Origin: Bradyrhizobium sp. CCBAU 51765
GTDB taxonomy: Bacteria; Pseudomonadota; Alphaproteobacteria; Rhizobiales; Xanthobacteraceae
Assembly (NCBI RefSeq): GCF_015291725.1
Contig: NZ_CP030038.1
Coordinates: forward strand, 434,001-498,000
Reading direction: 5' to 3'
Length of the DNA: 64,000 nucleotides
In this document: positions 27,948 through 36,974 of the stretch, in pieces
Layout of the letters: each line of letters opens with the position of its first letter
Position numbering within the stretch: the first letter of the stretch is position 1
Program-made: the position numbers and the translations under genes
Notes under the pieces: model-generated
Database searches by the model: none
What the model saw: the letters and a program-made list of their open reading frames with translations, nothing else
What the model was told of the DNA's origin: nothing

Positions 27948-28565
27948 ATGGGGTCACCGAATAATACGGCCACTGATTCGCGGCCGTCGGAATGGGACGA
28001 AGGCGGCGCGGCGCCGGCTGAAGAGCCCGATCTCGTCCGCCTGAGCGCCGCCCGTGCCAAGGCGGCCGACGAAATGGCCGCGGCCATCGCCCGCGAGCTC
28101 AACGGCCCCCTGACCGCGCTCCTGCTCTACATGGGCGAGATCAAGCACCACAGCGATCAGCTCGTGCCTGCTACGGGCGATCGTGCCTATCTGCAGCGGG
28201 TGGTGGAGAACGCGCTGGTACAGACCGAGCGCGTTTGCGGTCTGGTCAAGCAGCTCGCCGGCAAAGGCGGCTTGCCGATCCCGTCCGGCACCGAGGAGGC
28301 GCGATCCAAGGCCGCTCGCGCGCTGCAGCCGCAGCGCGTGCCGAGCGCCGAGCTCGTCGGTCCGTCGGGCCAGAAGCGGCTGACCAAGCGCGAGCGCGAG
28401 GTGCTGAGGCTGATCAGCGAAGGCTATTCGAACAAGCAGGGCGCGCTTCGCATGCAGATCAGTCCGCGCACCTTCGAGAGCCATCGCGCCGAGGCGATGC
28501 GCAAGCTCGGTGCGCGCAACACCGCGGATCTCGTCCGTGCGGCGCTGCTGCATTCGATCGACTGA
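27948..28565 (+). CDS. LuxR-type DNA-binding protein with histidine-less DHp-like N-terminal domain
   Basis: 205 aa. The C-terminal 65 residues form a LuxR/FixJ HTH: LTKREREVLRLISEGYSNKQ followed by ISPRTFESHRAEAMRKLGAR. Residues 38-105 resemble a histidine-kinase dimerisation domain: AAAIARELNGPLTALLLYMG aligns with the H-E-L-x-x-P-L motif, but the phosphorylatable His is Arg49. No ATPase domain is present. It might dimerise by itself or with a sensor kinase and bind DNA without phosphorylation. The HTH is close in sequence to that of the FixJ-type regulator at 37427. The partner is unknown. Confidence 0.82.
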   Translation: MGSPNNTATDSRPSEWDEGGAAPAEEPDLVRLSAARAKAADEMAAAIARELNGPLTALLLYMGEIKHHSDQLVPATGDRAYLQRVVENALVQTERVCGLVKQLAGKGGLPIPSGTEEARSKAARALQPQRVPSAELVGPSGQKRLTKREREVLRLISEGYSNKQGALRMQISPRTFESHRAEAMRKLGARNTADLVRAALLHSID

Positions 28566-28637
28566 GGCGGGCGTGCCGCGTCGCCGGCAGGCCATGCGCC
28601 CGCGATATCGCTCGAGACGTTCGGAAACCCGTCCTGC

Positions 28638-28886
28638 TCAGAAATAGTCTTCGGCGAACGGACGCGCGGGGGAGGCGCGACGCAGCGGCTTGACCTCTTC
28701 CTTCGGCGCGTTCGGAATGATCGTGATGGTCCAGCGGGGAGGCACGCTCGATTCCTGCTCAAGCACCGAACGCACGAAACCGGTCACGGTGGACTCGCCA
28801 GCCTTCACTGTCGCCATCCGGCCGTTGAACTGTGCGATGCGGAAGCGACGAACCTCTTTCTGGTCTGCCGTCTCGTACTTGAACAT
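28638..28886 (-). CDS. Small conserved hypothetical protein (82 aa)
   Basis: 82 aa, soluble, no recognised domain. It starts MFKYETADQKEVRRFRIAQF and has a probable beta-strand segment SSVPPRWTITIIPNAPKEE. A strong AGGAGG eight bases before the ATG supports the gene. It lies between convergent and divergent regulatory genes; no functional inference is possible. Confidence 0.72.
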   Translation of the reverse strand: MFKYETADQKEVRRFRIAQFNGRMATVKAGESTVTGFVRSVLEQESSVPPRWTITIIPNAPKEEVKPLRRASPARPFAEDYF

Positions 28887-29081
28887 TGGAAACCCTCCTG
28901 GTTTTCCCCGGGACTATCGCCTCCTATGATTAGCCATCTATGAACATCCCAAACCGTAGAAGTACGGCGGGCTTCGCGCGGTCCTCGCCGGGCGGAGTGG
29001 ATACCGGTTCGCCCAAGGAAAAAGCGTCAACGCGCAAGGCTGCGCGATTTCGGTCCGACTTCGATCGGAAGGAAGATGGTT

Positions 29082-29459
29082 CTAGACCTGCGGCTCTTGC
29101 GCGCGCGCGGCGGCGTAGGCGGCATCCATCCGGTCCAGCAGAGCGTGGAATTCGGCCTCGCCGAGGCCCTCAACGGTCTTCTCCAGCCGCAACGCCAGCG
29201 CTGCGAGCCTGACATAGCCGAACGTCCCGGCCGTGCTCTTGAGCGAATGCGCCTCGCGCGCGATCCGGGCGTGGTGCTGCGCAAGCGAGAGCGTGCGGAA
29301 CAGTTGCAGGCGCGCGCGGGTCTCGCTCCAGAATACATCGCGTACTTCACAGGCAGCATCCTCGCCGATCTCGCGCACCAGCGCTTCGTACGCGCGCGGC
29401 TCGCGCGCGGGGTCGGCATCGAGCACGTTCTGCGCAGGTGCGACGGGTGCGTCAAACAT
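29082..29459 (-). CDS. Hpt-domain phosphotransfer protein
   Basis: Stand-alone histidine phosphotransfer protein, 125 aa. The four-helix Hpt core carries REAHSLKSTAGTFGYVRLA, with the phosphorylated His at about residue 71 in the H-x-L-K-G/S motif. Such proteins relay phosphate from a hybrid kinase receiver to a response regulator; the hybrid kinase at 38220 and the receiver proteins nearby are candidate partners, but nothing in the sequence proves it. Start MFDAPVAP is chosen because GAGGCAGG lies upstream; MIEAGKP, seven codons earlier, lacks one. Confidence 0.85.
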   Translation of the reverse strand: MFDAPVAPAQNVLDADPAREPRAYEALVREIGEDAACEVRDVFWSETRARLQLFRTLSLAQHHARIAREAHSLKSTAGTFGYVRLAALALRLEKTVEGLGEAEFHALLDRMDAAYAAARAQEPQV

Positions 29460-29614
29460 GGGCTTGCCTGCCTCGATCATCGTGCGTTGTCGCGCGGCAC
29501 GTGGCGGCGCGAGGGACGCCCCCGTCTACGGCATCGCAATTTCAGTTCCGATAGCAGGATGGCCAGTGTTTGCAGACCGGCATTAGCCGGCGGTTTACCA
29601 ATCGCCCGCGGCGG

Positions 29615-30313
29615 TCAGCGTATGCCGAGCAGCCGGTCGTACTGGGCCTTTACCGTGGCGTAGCATGCACACGCCGTCCGGCGCAGGCCGTCGATGTCGA
29701 TGATCTGGATGTGTCCGCGGCTGTAGTGGATGAAATTGGCCTGTTGCAAGGAGTGGGCGACCAGCGACACGCTGTTGCGCCGCGCCCCGATCATTTGTGC
29801 CATGGTCTCCTGGGTCAGCAGCAGCCGGGAGTCGCCCGACAGATCATGGGTGTGCAACAGGCACCGCGACAGCCGCGACTCCACGGGATGGGCGACATTG
29901 CAGCCGGCGGTCTGCTGCACCTGGACGTAGACCGCAAGCCCGTGGCGCATGAGCAACGTGCGCAGGGTTCTGCTCTGGTCGGCCGCGATTCGCAGCGGGT
30001 CCAGATCCACCACCGACGCGACGCCGGGAACCAGCACAAGCGCGGTGTTCAATACAGACGCCTCGCCCATGATCGAGAGCGTGCCGAGCAGGCTGTCGCG
30101 GCCGATCATGGCGACTTGCACATGCTCGTCCCTGGCCAGCTCCACCACCAGCGAGATGACGCCGCGGTGCGGAAAATAGGCGCGCTTCAGCGTCTCGCCG
30201 GTCTCGGCCAGCACTGCGTCATGGGGCAGATCAACCGTTCGCAGGTGCGGACGGATCAATTCATAATCGTCCGCCGACAGTGCGGACAGGAAACCGTTGG
30301 GTGGACGCGCCAT
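29615..30313 (-). CDS. Crp/Fnr-family transcriptional regulator
   Basis: 232 aa. The N-terminal cNMP-like jelly roll (about residues 10-130) includes AVLAETGETLKRAYFPHRG and VQVAMIGRDSLLGTL. The C-terminal HTH is LLLTQETMAQMIGARRNSVS. The FNR iron-sulfur cysteine cluster is absent, so it is not an oxygen sensor of FNR type. The DNA-recognition helix differs from classic Crp (R-x-x-V pattern only partly kept). ATG at MARPPNGF is preferred over a TTG three codons upstream. It lies downstream of a long gap. Confidence 0.9.
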   Translation of the reverse strand: MARPPNGFLSALSADDYELIRPHLRTVDLPHDAVLAETGETLKRAYFPHRGVISLVVELARDEHVQVAMIGRDSLLGTLSIMGEASVLNTALVLVPGVASVVDLDPLRIAADQSRTLRTLLMRHGLAVYVQVQQTAGCNVAHPVESRLSRCLLHTHDLSGDSRLLLTQETMAQMIGARRNSVSLVAHSLQQANFIHYSRGHIQIIDIDGLRRTACACYATVKAQYDRLLGIR

Positions 30314-31218
30314 CGTTTCCAAAGCTGCCTCCGCTGTTCCTGCACCGTCAAATCGCGACGCGCGAAATCACGGCCCTGCGCGGTAGGTTCAATCATGTAC
30401 AGGCCGGGATATATTGGCAATTGAGACAGGTTGTCCGGCCGCGGCAATGGCTTCCTGCGGCGCTTCGCACTTGCAAAGCGGCGCGCTTGCGGCAGCGCCC
30501 GGAAGGGAAGCTCCGATTTCAAGCATGGAGCCAGTTCCGGGGAACAGCACGACGCGTCCATCGGATGCCGTCGGCAAGTGCCCGTTCGTCGCTCAGTTGT
30601 AAGACTGGAAGATATTAGCCTAAAGGTTGTGACGTCGTCCAACAATTTTCGGATGATGATGGCAAGGCCGGCGAAGCCGGGCTGCACGTTCGAGCACGAC
30701 CAGCTCGATCTGATGTTCATCGACATCGTCATGCCGCGTTGCCTGCCAGAGCATCGTGGTGGCGGCATTGCCTCGGCTGCGTGGCTAGGTTAGCGCGGCA
30801 CGAGTCGCTATGGCCGCAGGGTAAGAGTTCGTTTACCTCATGCGCGGGCCGCGCACGTCGCAGCAATACCGCAAGGCGCAGGTCGCGAGAGCATCGCCGG
30901 TTGCGAGCGGCCCGGTCCAGTCGCCACAGGCCGTCTCCAATGCTCTTCGCGAGCAGGACTTTCCCGCGCGCCTCGCCTCGCTGTTATCGGCCCGTTTACT
31001 TCGCACGCCGACTCCTTCGCGGCGTGGAGACGGACTTGCCGAAAAGCGCTGGGGCATGCGGTCGAACCGCAAACTTCTCTTCAATATCCGTAGTAGGACG
31101 GAGGATGAAATTAACGGGACTGTGAAAGGGGATGTCTAACGATCGAGGAGAGGGCGTCCGTCCGTGCCAAGGGTGGCTCAGGCGTCCAGTTTAAATCCAG
31201 GTCAGTAAGGCGTAGCTC
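30314..31218. other. Long intergenic region before the che operon
   Basis: 905 bp. The only coding trace is the receiver-like fragment given at 30600-30793. A small dyad TGCGGTCGAACCGCA lies at 31057-31071. The cheA promoter must lie in the right part, but no sigma consensus is certain. Confidence 0.45.
30600..30793 (+). pseudogene. Probable remnant of a response-regulator receiver domain
   Basis: The translated segment VRLEDISLKVVTSSNN followed by FEHDQLDLMFIDIVMP resembles beta-2 to the phospho-acceptor strand of a receiver (D-L-M-F-I-D-I-V-M-P). Neither the N-terminal acidic strand nor the rest of the domain follows in frame; it ends in CLPEHRGGGIASA and a stop. Probably a decayed receiver gene. 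Confidence 0.35.
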
Positions 31219-34047
31219 ATGGATGATCTGTTGCGGGAGTTTTTGACGGAGACCAGCGAGAGCCTGGACACCGTGGACAATCAGCTGGTGAAGTTCGAGC
31301 AGGAGCCGAACAACGCCAAGATCCTGGATAACATCTTCCGCCTGGTCCACACCATCAAGGGCACCTGCGGCTTCCTCGGGTTGCCGCGGCTGGAAGCGCT
31401 GGCGCATGCCGGCGAGACCTTGATGGGCAAATTCCGTGACGGCATGCCGGTGACCGGGCAGGCGGTGACGGTGATCCTGTCCTCGATCGACCGCATCAAG
31501 GAGATCCTGGCCGGCCTGGAGGCGACCGAAGCCGAGCCCGAAGGCAACGACCGCGACCTCATCGACAAGCTGGAAGCGATGGTCGAGCAGGGCATGGCGG
31601 CAATGGCGGCCGGTTCGGCTCCCGTCGCTGAATCCCCGCCGCTGGCGCCGGAGGCGCCGGTTGCCGCTGCGCCCGCGCCGGCAAAGGAACTGACCACGGG
31701 CTCGCTGATCGACCAGACCCTGGAGCGCCCGTTGCGCCCCGGCGAGGTCTCGCTCGATGAGCTCGAGCGCGCCTTCCGCGAGACCGCGATCGAAGCGCCG
31801 GTGCCCGCGCCGGCTGCCAAATCCGAAGCCAAATCCGAAGCCAAGGCTGAAGCCAAGTCCGAAGCCAAACCTGAAGCAAAGCCTGAGCCCGCCCCCGAAG
31901 CGCCTGTCGCGGAAGCAAAACCCGCCAGGGAGAAGGCTGCGCCGAAGAAGTCGACGGCCGACGAGGGCGCCTCCGAGGGCGACCGCATCGCCAACCAGTC
32001 GATCCGCGTCAACGTGGATACACTGGAGCACCTGATGACCATGGTCTCCGAGCTGGTCCTGACCCGCAACCAACTGCTGGAGATCTCGAGGCGCAACGAG
32101 GACACCGAGTTCAAGGTGCCGCTGCAGCGCCTCTCCAACGTCACCGCCGAGCTGCAGGAAGGCGTCATGAAGACGCGCATGCAGCCGATCGGCAATGCCT
32201 GGCAGAAGCTGCCCCGCATCGTCCGCGATCTCTCCAGCGAACTCGGCAAGCAGATCGAGCTGGAGATGCACGGCGCCGACACCGAGCTCGACCGCCAGGT
32301 GCTCGATCTGATCAAGGACCCGCTCACCCACATGGTGCGCAACTCCGCCGATCATGGCCTCGAGACCCCCGCCGAGCGGCTCGCTGCCGGCAAGGGCGAG
32401 CAGGGCACCATTCGCCTGTCCGCCTATCACGAGGGCGGCCACATCATCATCTGCATCGCCGACAACGGCCGCGGCCTCAACACCGAGAAGATCAAGGCCA
32501 AGGCGATCTCCTCAGGTCTCGTCACCGAGGCCGAGCTGGAGAAGATGAGCGAAGCCCAGATCCACAAGTTCATCTTCGCGCCGGGCTTCTCGACCGCGGC
32601 CGCCATCACCTCGGTGTCGGGGCGCGGCGTCGGCATGGACGTGGTGCGCACCAATATCGACCAGATCGGCGGCACCATCGACATTAAGAGCGTGGCCGGC
32701 GAAGGCTCGAGCGTCACCATCAAGATCCCGCTGACGCTCGCCATCGTCTCGGCGCTGATCGTGGAGGCCGCCGGCGACCGCTTCGCCATCCCGCAGCTCT
32801 CGGTGGTCGAGCTGGTGCGGGCCCGCGCCAACTCCGAGCACCGCATCGAGCGCATCAAGGACACCGCGGTCCTCAGGCTGCGCAACAAGCTCCTGCCGCT
32901 GATCCATCTGAAGAAGCTGCTCAAGATCGACGACGGCGCGGCCTCGGATCCCGAGAACGGCTTCATCGTGGTGACCCAGGTCGGCAGCCAGACCTTCGGC
33001 ATCGTGGTCGACGGCGTGTTCCACACCGAGGAGATCGTGGTCAAGCCGATGTCGACCAAGCTGCGCCACATCGACATGTTCTCCGGCAACACCATCCTGG
33101 GCGATGGCGCGGTCATCATGATCATCGATCCCAACGGCATTGCGAAGGCGCTCGGCGCCGCCGGCTCCTCGGCCCATGACATGGGCGACGACGCGGCCGG
33201 CCATCACATCGGATCGGGCGAGCAGACCACCTCGCTGCTGGTGTTCCGCGCCGGCTCGTCCCAGCCCAAGGCGGTCCCGCTCGGGCTCGTCACCCGCCTG
33301 GAAGAGCTCCCCGCCGACAAGATCGAGTTCAGCAACGGCCGCTACATGGTGCAGTACCGCGAGCAGCTGATGCCGCTGGTGGCCATGGAAGGCGTCACCA
33401 TTGCCAGCCAGGGCGTCCAGCCGATCCTGGTGTTCGCCGACGACGGCCGCTCCATGGGCCTCGTCGTCGACGAGATCATCGACATCGTCGAGGAACGGCT
33501 CAACATCGAGGTCGGCGGTTCAAGTTCGGGCATCCTGGGCTCGGCCGTGATCAAGGGCCAGGCCACCGAGGTGATCGACGTCGGCCACTTCCTCCCGATG
33601 GCGTTCTCCGACTGGTTCACCCGCAAGGAGATGAAGCCGTCGATGCACTCGCAGTCGGTGCTGCTGGTCGACGACAGCGCCTTCTTCCGCAACATGCTGG
33701 CGCCGGTGCTCAAGGCCGCCGGCTACCGTGTCCGCACCGCGCCGACCGCGCAGGAGGGTTTAGCTGCGCTCCGCGCCCAGAGCTTCGACGTGGTGCTGAC
33801 CGACATCGAGATGCCCGACATGAACGGGTTCGAGTTCGCCGAAGTGATCCGGTCCGACAACAACCTCGCCGCGACGCCGATCATCGGCCTGTCGGCGCTG
33901 GTGTCGCCGGCGGCGATCGAGCGCGGCCGTCAGGCCGGCTTCCACGACTATGTCGCCAAGTTCGACCGTCCCGGCCTGATCGCGGCGCTGAAGGAGCAGA
34001 CCGCGGGCGCCGCCGGCGCTTCCGAGCTGAGCCGGGCCGCGGCGTAA
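31219..34047 (+). CDS. cheA: Hybrid chemotaxis histidine kinase CheA with C-terminal receiver
   Basis: 942 aa. Domains in order: P1 Hpt (phospho-His44 in RLVHTIKGTCGFLG), an Ala/Glu/Lys-rich linker with repeated SEAK units at about residues 197-235, dimerisation P3, HATPase (HMVRNSADHGLETP, DNGRGL, VSGRGVGMDVV), a CheW-like P5, a second CheW-like segment (about 680-800), and a receiver beginning VLLVDDSAFFRN with LTDIEMPDMNG. The CheW duplication and fused receiver make it a hybrid CheA, not a minimal flagellar one. The ATG has TAAGG eight bases upstream. It heads an operon with cheW, cheY and cheR. Confidence 0.96.
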   Translation: MDDLLREFLTETSESLDTVDNQLVKFEQEPNNAKILDNIFRLVHTIKGTCGFLGLPRLEALAHAGETLMGKFRDGMPVTGQAVTVILSSIDRIKEILAGLEATEAEPEGNDRDLIDKLEAMVEQGMAAMAAGSAPVAESPPLAPEAPVAAAPAPAKELTTGSLIDQTLERPLRPGEVSLDELERAFRETAIEAPVPAPAAKSEAKSEAKAEAKSEAKPEAKPEPAPEAPVAEAKPAREKAAPKKSTADEGASEGDRIANQSIRVNVDTLEHLMTMVSELVLTRNQLLEISRRNEDTEFKVPLQRLSNVTAELQEGVMKTRMQPIGNAWQKLPRIVRDLSSELGKQIELEMHGADTELDRQVLDLIKDPLTHMVRNSADHGLETPAERLAAGKGEQGTIRLSAYHEGGHIIICIADNGRGLNTEKIKAKAISSGLVTEAELEKMSEAQIHKFIFAPGFSTAAAITSVSGRGVGMDVVRTNIDQIGGTIDIKSVAGEGSSVTIKIPLTLAIVSALIVEAAGDRFAIPQLSVVELVRARANSEHRIERIKDTAVLRLRNKLLPLIHLKKLLKIDDGAASDPENGFIVVTQVGSQTFGIVVDGVFHTEEIVVKPMSTKLRHIDMFSGNTILGDGAVIMIIDPNGIAKALGAAGSSAHDMGDDAAGHHIGSGEQTTSLLVFRAGSSQPKAVPLGLVTRLEELPADKIEFSNGRYMVQYREQLMPLVAMEGVTIASQGVQPILVFADDGRSMGLVVDEIIDIVEERLNIEVGGSSSGILGSAVIKGQATEVIDVGHFLPMAFSDWFTRKEMKPSMHSQSVLLVDDSAFFRNMLAPVLKAAGYRVRTAPTAQEGLAALRAQSFDVVLTDIEMPDMNGFEFAEVIRSDNNLAATPIIGLSALVSPAAIERGRQAGFHDYVAKFDRPGLIAALKEQTAGAAGASELSRAAA

Positions 34048-34096
34048 GAGCATGATCCGGAAAAGTGTGAAGCGGTTTTCCGACAAGATCATGCTC
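34048..34096. repeat. Interspersed repeat, family G copy 2
   Basis: GAGCATGATCCGGAAAAGTG and CGACAAGATCATGCTC are inverted around GAAGCGGTTTTC. It lies between the cheA stop and the cheW start and could form a stem-loop in the operon mRNA. Confidence 0.85.
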
Positions 34097-34125
34097 AACC
34101 AAAACGCAGGATCAGGAGACAAGCG

Positions 34126-34596
34126 ATGACCAGCAAGACCCAGTCGGCCGACGGCGCCATGGTGGAATACGTCACCGCGATGATCGGCGGCCAGCTGTTC
34201 GGCCTGCCGATCTCCCGCGTCCAGGACGTGTTCATGCCCGAGCGCGTCACCCGCGTTCCCCTGTCCTCGCGCGAGATCGCGGGCGTGTTGAACCTGCGCG
34301 GCCGCATCGTCACCGTGGTCGACATGCGCGCCCGTCTCGGCCTGCCCAAGGCCGAGGACGGCAAGGTGCCGATGGCGGTCGGCGTCGACCTGCGCGGCGA
34401 ATCCTACGGCCTGCTGATCGACCAGATCGGCGAGGTGCTGCGCCTGCCCGAGGCCGGCATGGAGGAGAACCCCGTCAACCTCGACCCCCGCATGGCCAAG
34501 CTCGCCGGCGGCGTCCATCGCCTCGACGGCCAGCTCATGGTCGTCCTCGACGTCGATCGCGTCCTCGAGCTCGCACCCGAAATGATGGCGGCCTGA
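34126..34596 (+). CDS. cheW: CheW adaptor
   Basis: Chemotaxis coupling protein, 156 aa, linking receptors and CheA. The CheW fold is clear: VEYVTAMIGGQLFGLPISRV, LSSREIAGVLNLRGRIVTVV and ESYGLLIDQIGEVLRL. AGGAG upstream of the ATG. Second gene of the che operon, 78 bp after cheA, with a repeat in between. Confidence 0.96.
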   Translation: MTSKTQSADGAMVEYVTAMIGGQLFGLPISRVQDVFMPERVTRVPLSSREIAGVLNLRGRIVTVVDMRARLGLPKAEDGKVPMAVGVDLRGESYGLLIDQIGEVLRLPEAGMEENPVNLDPRMAKLAGGVHRLDGQLMVVLDVDRVLELAPEMMAA

Positions 34597-34628
34597 ACCA
34601 ACGAAACCATCGAAGTCGGAGAACCAAA

Positions 34629-35015
34629 ATGAAGACGTGTTTGGTGGTCGATGATTCCAGCGTGGTGCGCAAGATCGCGCGCCGGATTCTGGAAGGTCTG
34701 GAATTCGAAGTCACCGAGGCGGAGGACGGCGCGAAGGCGCTCGAGATCTGCCAGCGGCAGCTGCCCGACGCGGTGCTGCTCGACTGGAACATGCCCGTCA
34801 TGGACGGCTTCGAGTTTATGGGCCACATGCGCCGCCTGCCCGGCGGCGACCAGCCCAAGGTGGTGTTCTGCACCACCGAGAACAACGTGGCTCATATCGC
34901 GCAGGCGCTCAGCGGCGGCGCCAACGAGTACATCATGAAGCCTTTCGACAAAGACATTATCGCCGACAAGTTCGCTGAAGTTGGTTTGATCCCGGTCGGA
35001 CAAGCCATGGTCTGA
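34629..35015 (+). CDS. cheY: CheY-type single-domain response regulator
   Basis: Receiver-only protein, 128 aa. CLVVDDSSVVRKIARRIL, phospho-acceptor in VLLDWNMPVMDGFEFM, and Lys in YIMKPFDKD. The Thr/Ser switch position is present (CTTEN). The tail DKFAEVGLIPVGQAMV is typical of alphaproteobacterial CheY of this cluster type. GGAG upstream. Likely output or phosphate sink of the CheA at 31219. Confidence 0.94.
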   Translation: MKTCLVVDDSSVVRKIARRILEGLEFEVTEAEDGAKALEICQRQLPDAVLLDWNMPVMDGFEFMGHMRRLPGGDQPKVVFCTTENNVAHIAQALSGGANEYIMKPFDKDIIADKFAEVGLIPVGQAMV

Positions 35016-35075
35016 GTGTGTCTGGCCCGAGTGCTTGGGCCAGAGTGTTCCAGTACAGCTTCCGAGAGGCCATCC

Positions 35076-35957
35076 GTGACCCCGACCGAGTACGAGTATC
35101 TGCGCAAGTTCCTAAAGGACAATTCCGGTCTCGACCTGTCCGCAGACAAGCAATATCTGATCGAGAGCCGCCTGCTGCCGCTCGCCCGCAAGACCGGGCT
35201 CTCCGGCATCGCCGAGCTGGTGCAGAAGCTGCAAGCCGGCTCGCGCACGCTGATCACCGATGTGGTCGAGGCGATGACCACCAACGAGACCTTCTTCTTC
35301 CGCGACAAGGTCCCGTTCGATCATTTCCGCGACCACATCATGCCCGAGATCATCAAGGCGCGGGCCAACCGCCGCAGCGTGCGGATCTGGTGCGCCGCCG
35401 GCTCGACCGGGCAGGAGCCCTATTCGCTGGCGATGTGCCTGAAGGAGATGGGCGCGGCCCTCACCGGCTGGCGCATCGAGATCATCGCGACCGACCTGTC
35501 GCAGGAGGTGTTGGAGAAGGCGAGGGCCGGCATCTACAGCCAGTTCGAGGTGCAGCGCGGCCTGCCGATCCAGATGCTGGTCAAATATTTCAAGCAGACC
35601 GGCGAGACCTGGCAGATCAATCCCGAATTGCGGGCGATGATCCAGCATCGCCAGCTCAACCTGCTGCACGACTTTGCCCAGCTCGGCACCTTCGACGTCA
35701 TCTTCTGTCGCAACGTGCTGATCTATTTCGACCAGGACACCAAGATCAACATCTTCAACCGGCTGGCGCGCCAGATCGAGCCGGACGGCTTCCTGGTGCT
35801 GGGCGCCGCCGAGACCGTGGTCGGACTGACCGATACGTTCAGACCGATTCCGGAGCGGCGCGGCCTCTACAAGCCGAACGATCCGCGTGCGGCAGCAGCC
35901 AAGCCGGTTCTCGCCGGAGCGGCGCCGCGCATGGCGGCGGCGATGGCGGGGCAATAA
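35076..35957 (+). CDS. cheR: Chemoreceptor methyltransferase CheR
   Basis: SAM-dependent protein-glutamate methyltransferase, 293 aa. N-terminal helical domain (EYEYLRKFLKDNSGLDLSAD), EAMTTNETFFFRD, then the Rossmann part with IWCAAGSTGQEPYSLAM and VIFCRNVLIYFDQ. The GTG start at V-T-P-T-E-Y has GAGAGG six bases upstream, which sets the start. Its usual partner cheB is not encoded in the cluster and no chemoreceptor gene is present in the window. Confidence 0.95.
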   Translation: MTPTEYEYLRKFLKDNSGLDLSADKQYLIESRLLPLARKTGLSGIAELVQKLQAGSRTLITDVVEAMTTNETFFFRDKVPFDHFRDHIMPEIIKARANRRSVRIWCAAGSTGQEPYSLAMCLKEMGAALTGWRIEIIATDLSQEVLEKARAGIYSQFEVQRGLPIQMLVKYFKQTGETWQINPELRAMIQHRQLNLLHDFAQLGTFDVIFCRNVLIYFDQDTKINIFNRLARQIEPDGFLVLGAAETVVGLTDTFRPIPERRGLYKPNDPRAAAAKPVLAGAAPRMAAAMAGQ

Positions 35958-35958
35958 C

Positions 35959-36276
35959 ATGGCCGACGATGGCAAGGGCGCGGAGCGCGTGACGTTCAGC
36001 CGCGGCTATGATGTCTGCATCATGGCCATCGACGGCACTTGGCGACGGGACTGCAAGCTCAACGCAATCTCCGACACCGACGCCATCCTCACGGTGGAGG
36101 GCTCGATCCAGGGATTGAATCTGAAAGAGTTTTTCCTGCTGTTGTCGTCAACGGGCCTCGCCTACCGCCGCTGCGAGCTGGTTCGCGTCAACGGCGCCGA
36201 AATGGACATCCAGTTCCTGCGCGGCAAGAACAGGAAGAAGCGCGGTGCGGCCGGCGGCCACGACGCCGCGGCGTGA
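35959..36276 (+). CDS. PilZ-like small protein in the che operon
   Basis: 105 aa. VTFSRGYDVCIMAIDGTWRR followed by CKLNAISDTDAILTVEGSI and a late YRRCELVRVNGAEMDIQFL match the beta-barrel pattern of PilZ-type proteins. The canonical R-x-x-x-R and D-x-S-x-x-G c-di-GMP motifs are only partly present, so ligand binding is uncertain. ATG one base after the cheR stop, so it is coupled to cheR. Confidence 0.72.
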   Translation: MADDGKGAERVTFSRGYDVCIMAIDGTWRRDCKLNAISDTDAILTVEGSIQGLNLKEFFLLLSSTGLAYRRCELVRVNGAEMDIQFLRGKNRKKRGAAGGHDAAA

Positions 36277-36416
36277 TCTGGCCGCAGCTGCAGCCATCCT
36301 TCCGGCACCTTGCTTCACATTTGCTGAACACATTCGAATCAAATGGCCGCAGCGGTTTTACATCGCCTAAGCGCGAGCCGTGTATCCATTGAGGGTCTCA
36401 ATCCCAGGATACGGAA

Positions 36417-36920
36417 ATGCCCAGAAGTTCTCTTTCTCCCGTCTCGTCAAACCTGCCAGATGTCGCCGAGCGGCGTGCGCTTCAGCTCCTGGTGGTCGAC
36501 GACGACGCCACGCAGCGCCACCTGATTGCGGTCGCCGCCAAGCAGGCCGGCCACGAAGTCACCGTGGCGCCATCGGTGATGGACGCGATCGAGAAGCTCC
36601 GCGCCGCGCGCTTTGATTGCGTGACGCTCGACCTCGTGCTGGAGGATGGCGACGGCATCGACGTGCTGCGCGAGATGGCGAGCGCGAAATTTGCGGGTTC
36701 CGTGATCGTCATCAGCGGCATGGACGGCAAACGCCGCAGCGCCGCCCGCAGCTTTGCCCGCTCCGTCGGGATCGAGTTGCAGAGCCTGCCGAAGCCGCTG
36801 GATCTCGCGGCCCTGCGCATCAGCCTCGCCAACCTCGGCAAGATCGCGATGGGCCTGCCTGCGATCCACACCTGGGGTGGTGTCGCCAACGACGCGATCG
36901 TGGAACGGCACCGCGCCTGA
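36417..36920 (+). CDS. Receiver-domain response regulator without output domain
   Basis: 167 aa. Receiver with LQLLVVDDDATQRHLIAVAA, phospho-Asp in CVTLDLVLEDGDGIDVL, SGMDG and LPKPLDLAAL for the Lys. A roughly 35-residue tail follows, without a known domain. It follows the che/PilZ operon by 140 bp in the same direction and may be a further output or sink for CheA. ATG has GGAT/ACGGAA upstream, weak. Confidence 0.88.
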   Translation: MPRSSLSPVSSNLPDVAERRALQLLVVDDDATQRHLIAVAAKQAGHEVTVAPSVMDAIEKLRAARFDCVTLDLVLEDGDGIDVLREMASAKFAGSVIVISGMDGKRRSAARSFARSVGIELQSLPKPLDLAALRISLANLGKIAMGLPAIHTWGGVANDAIVERHRA

Positions 36921-36974
36921 CGCGCGGAGCTGCCATGCAAGCGGCTGCGGCGGCTCCGCCGCGCTGATTCCGGC

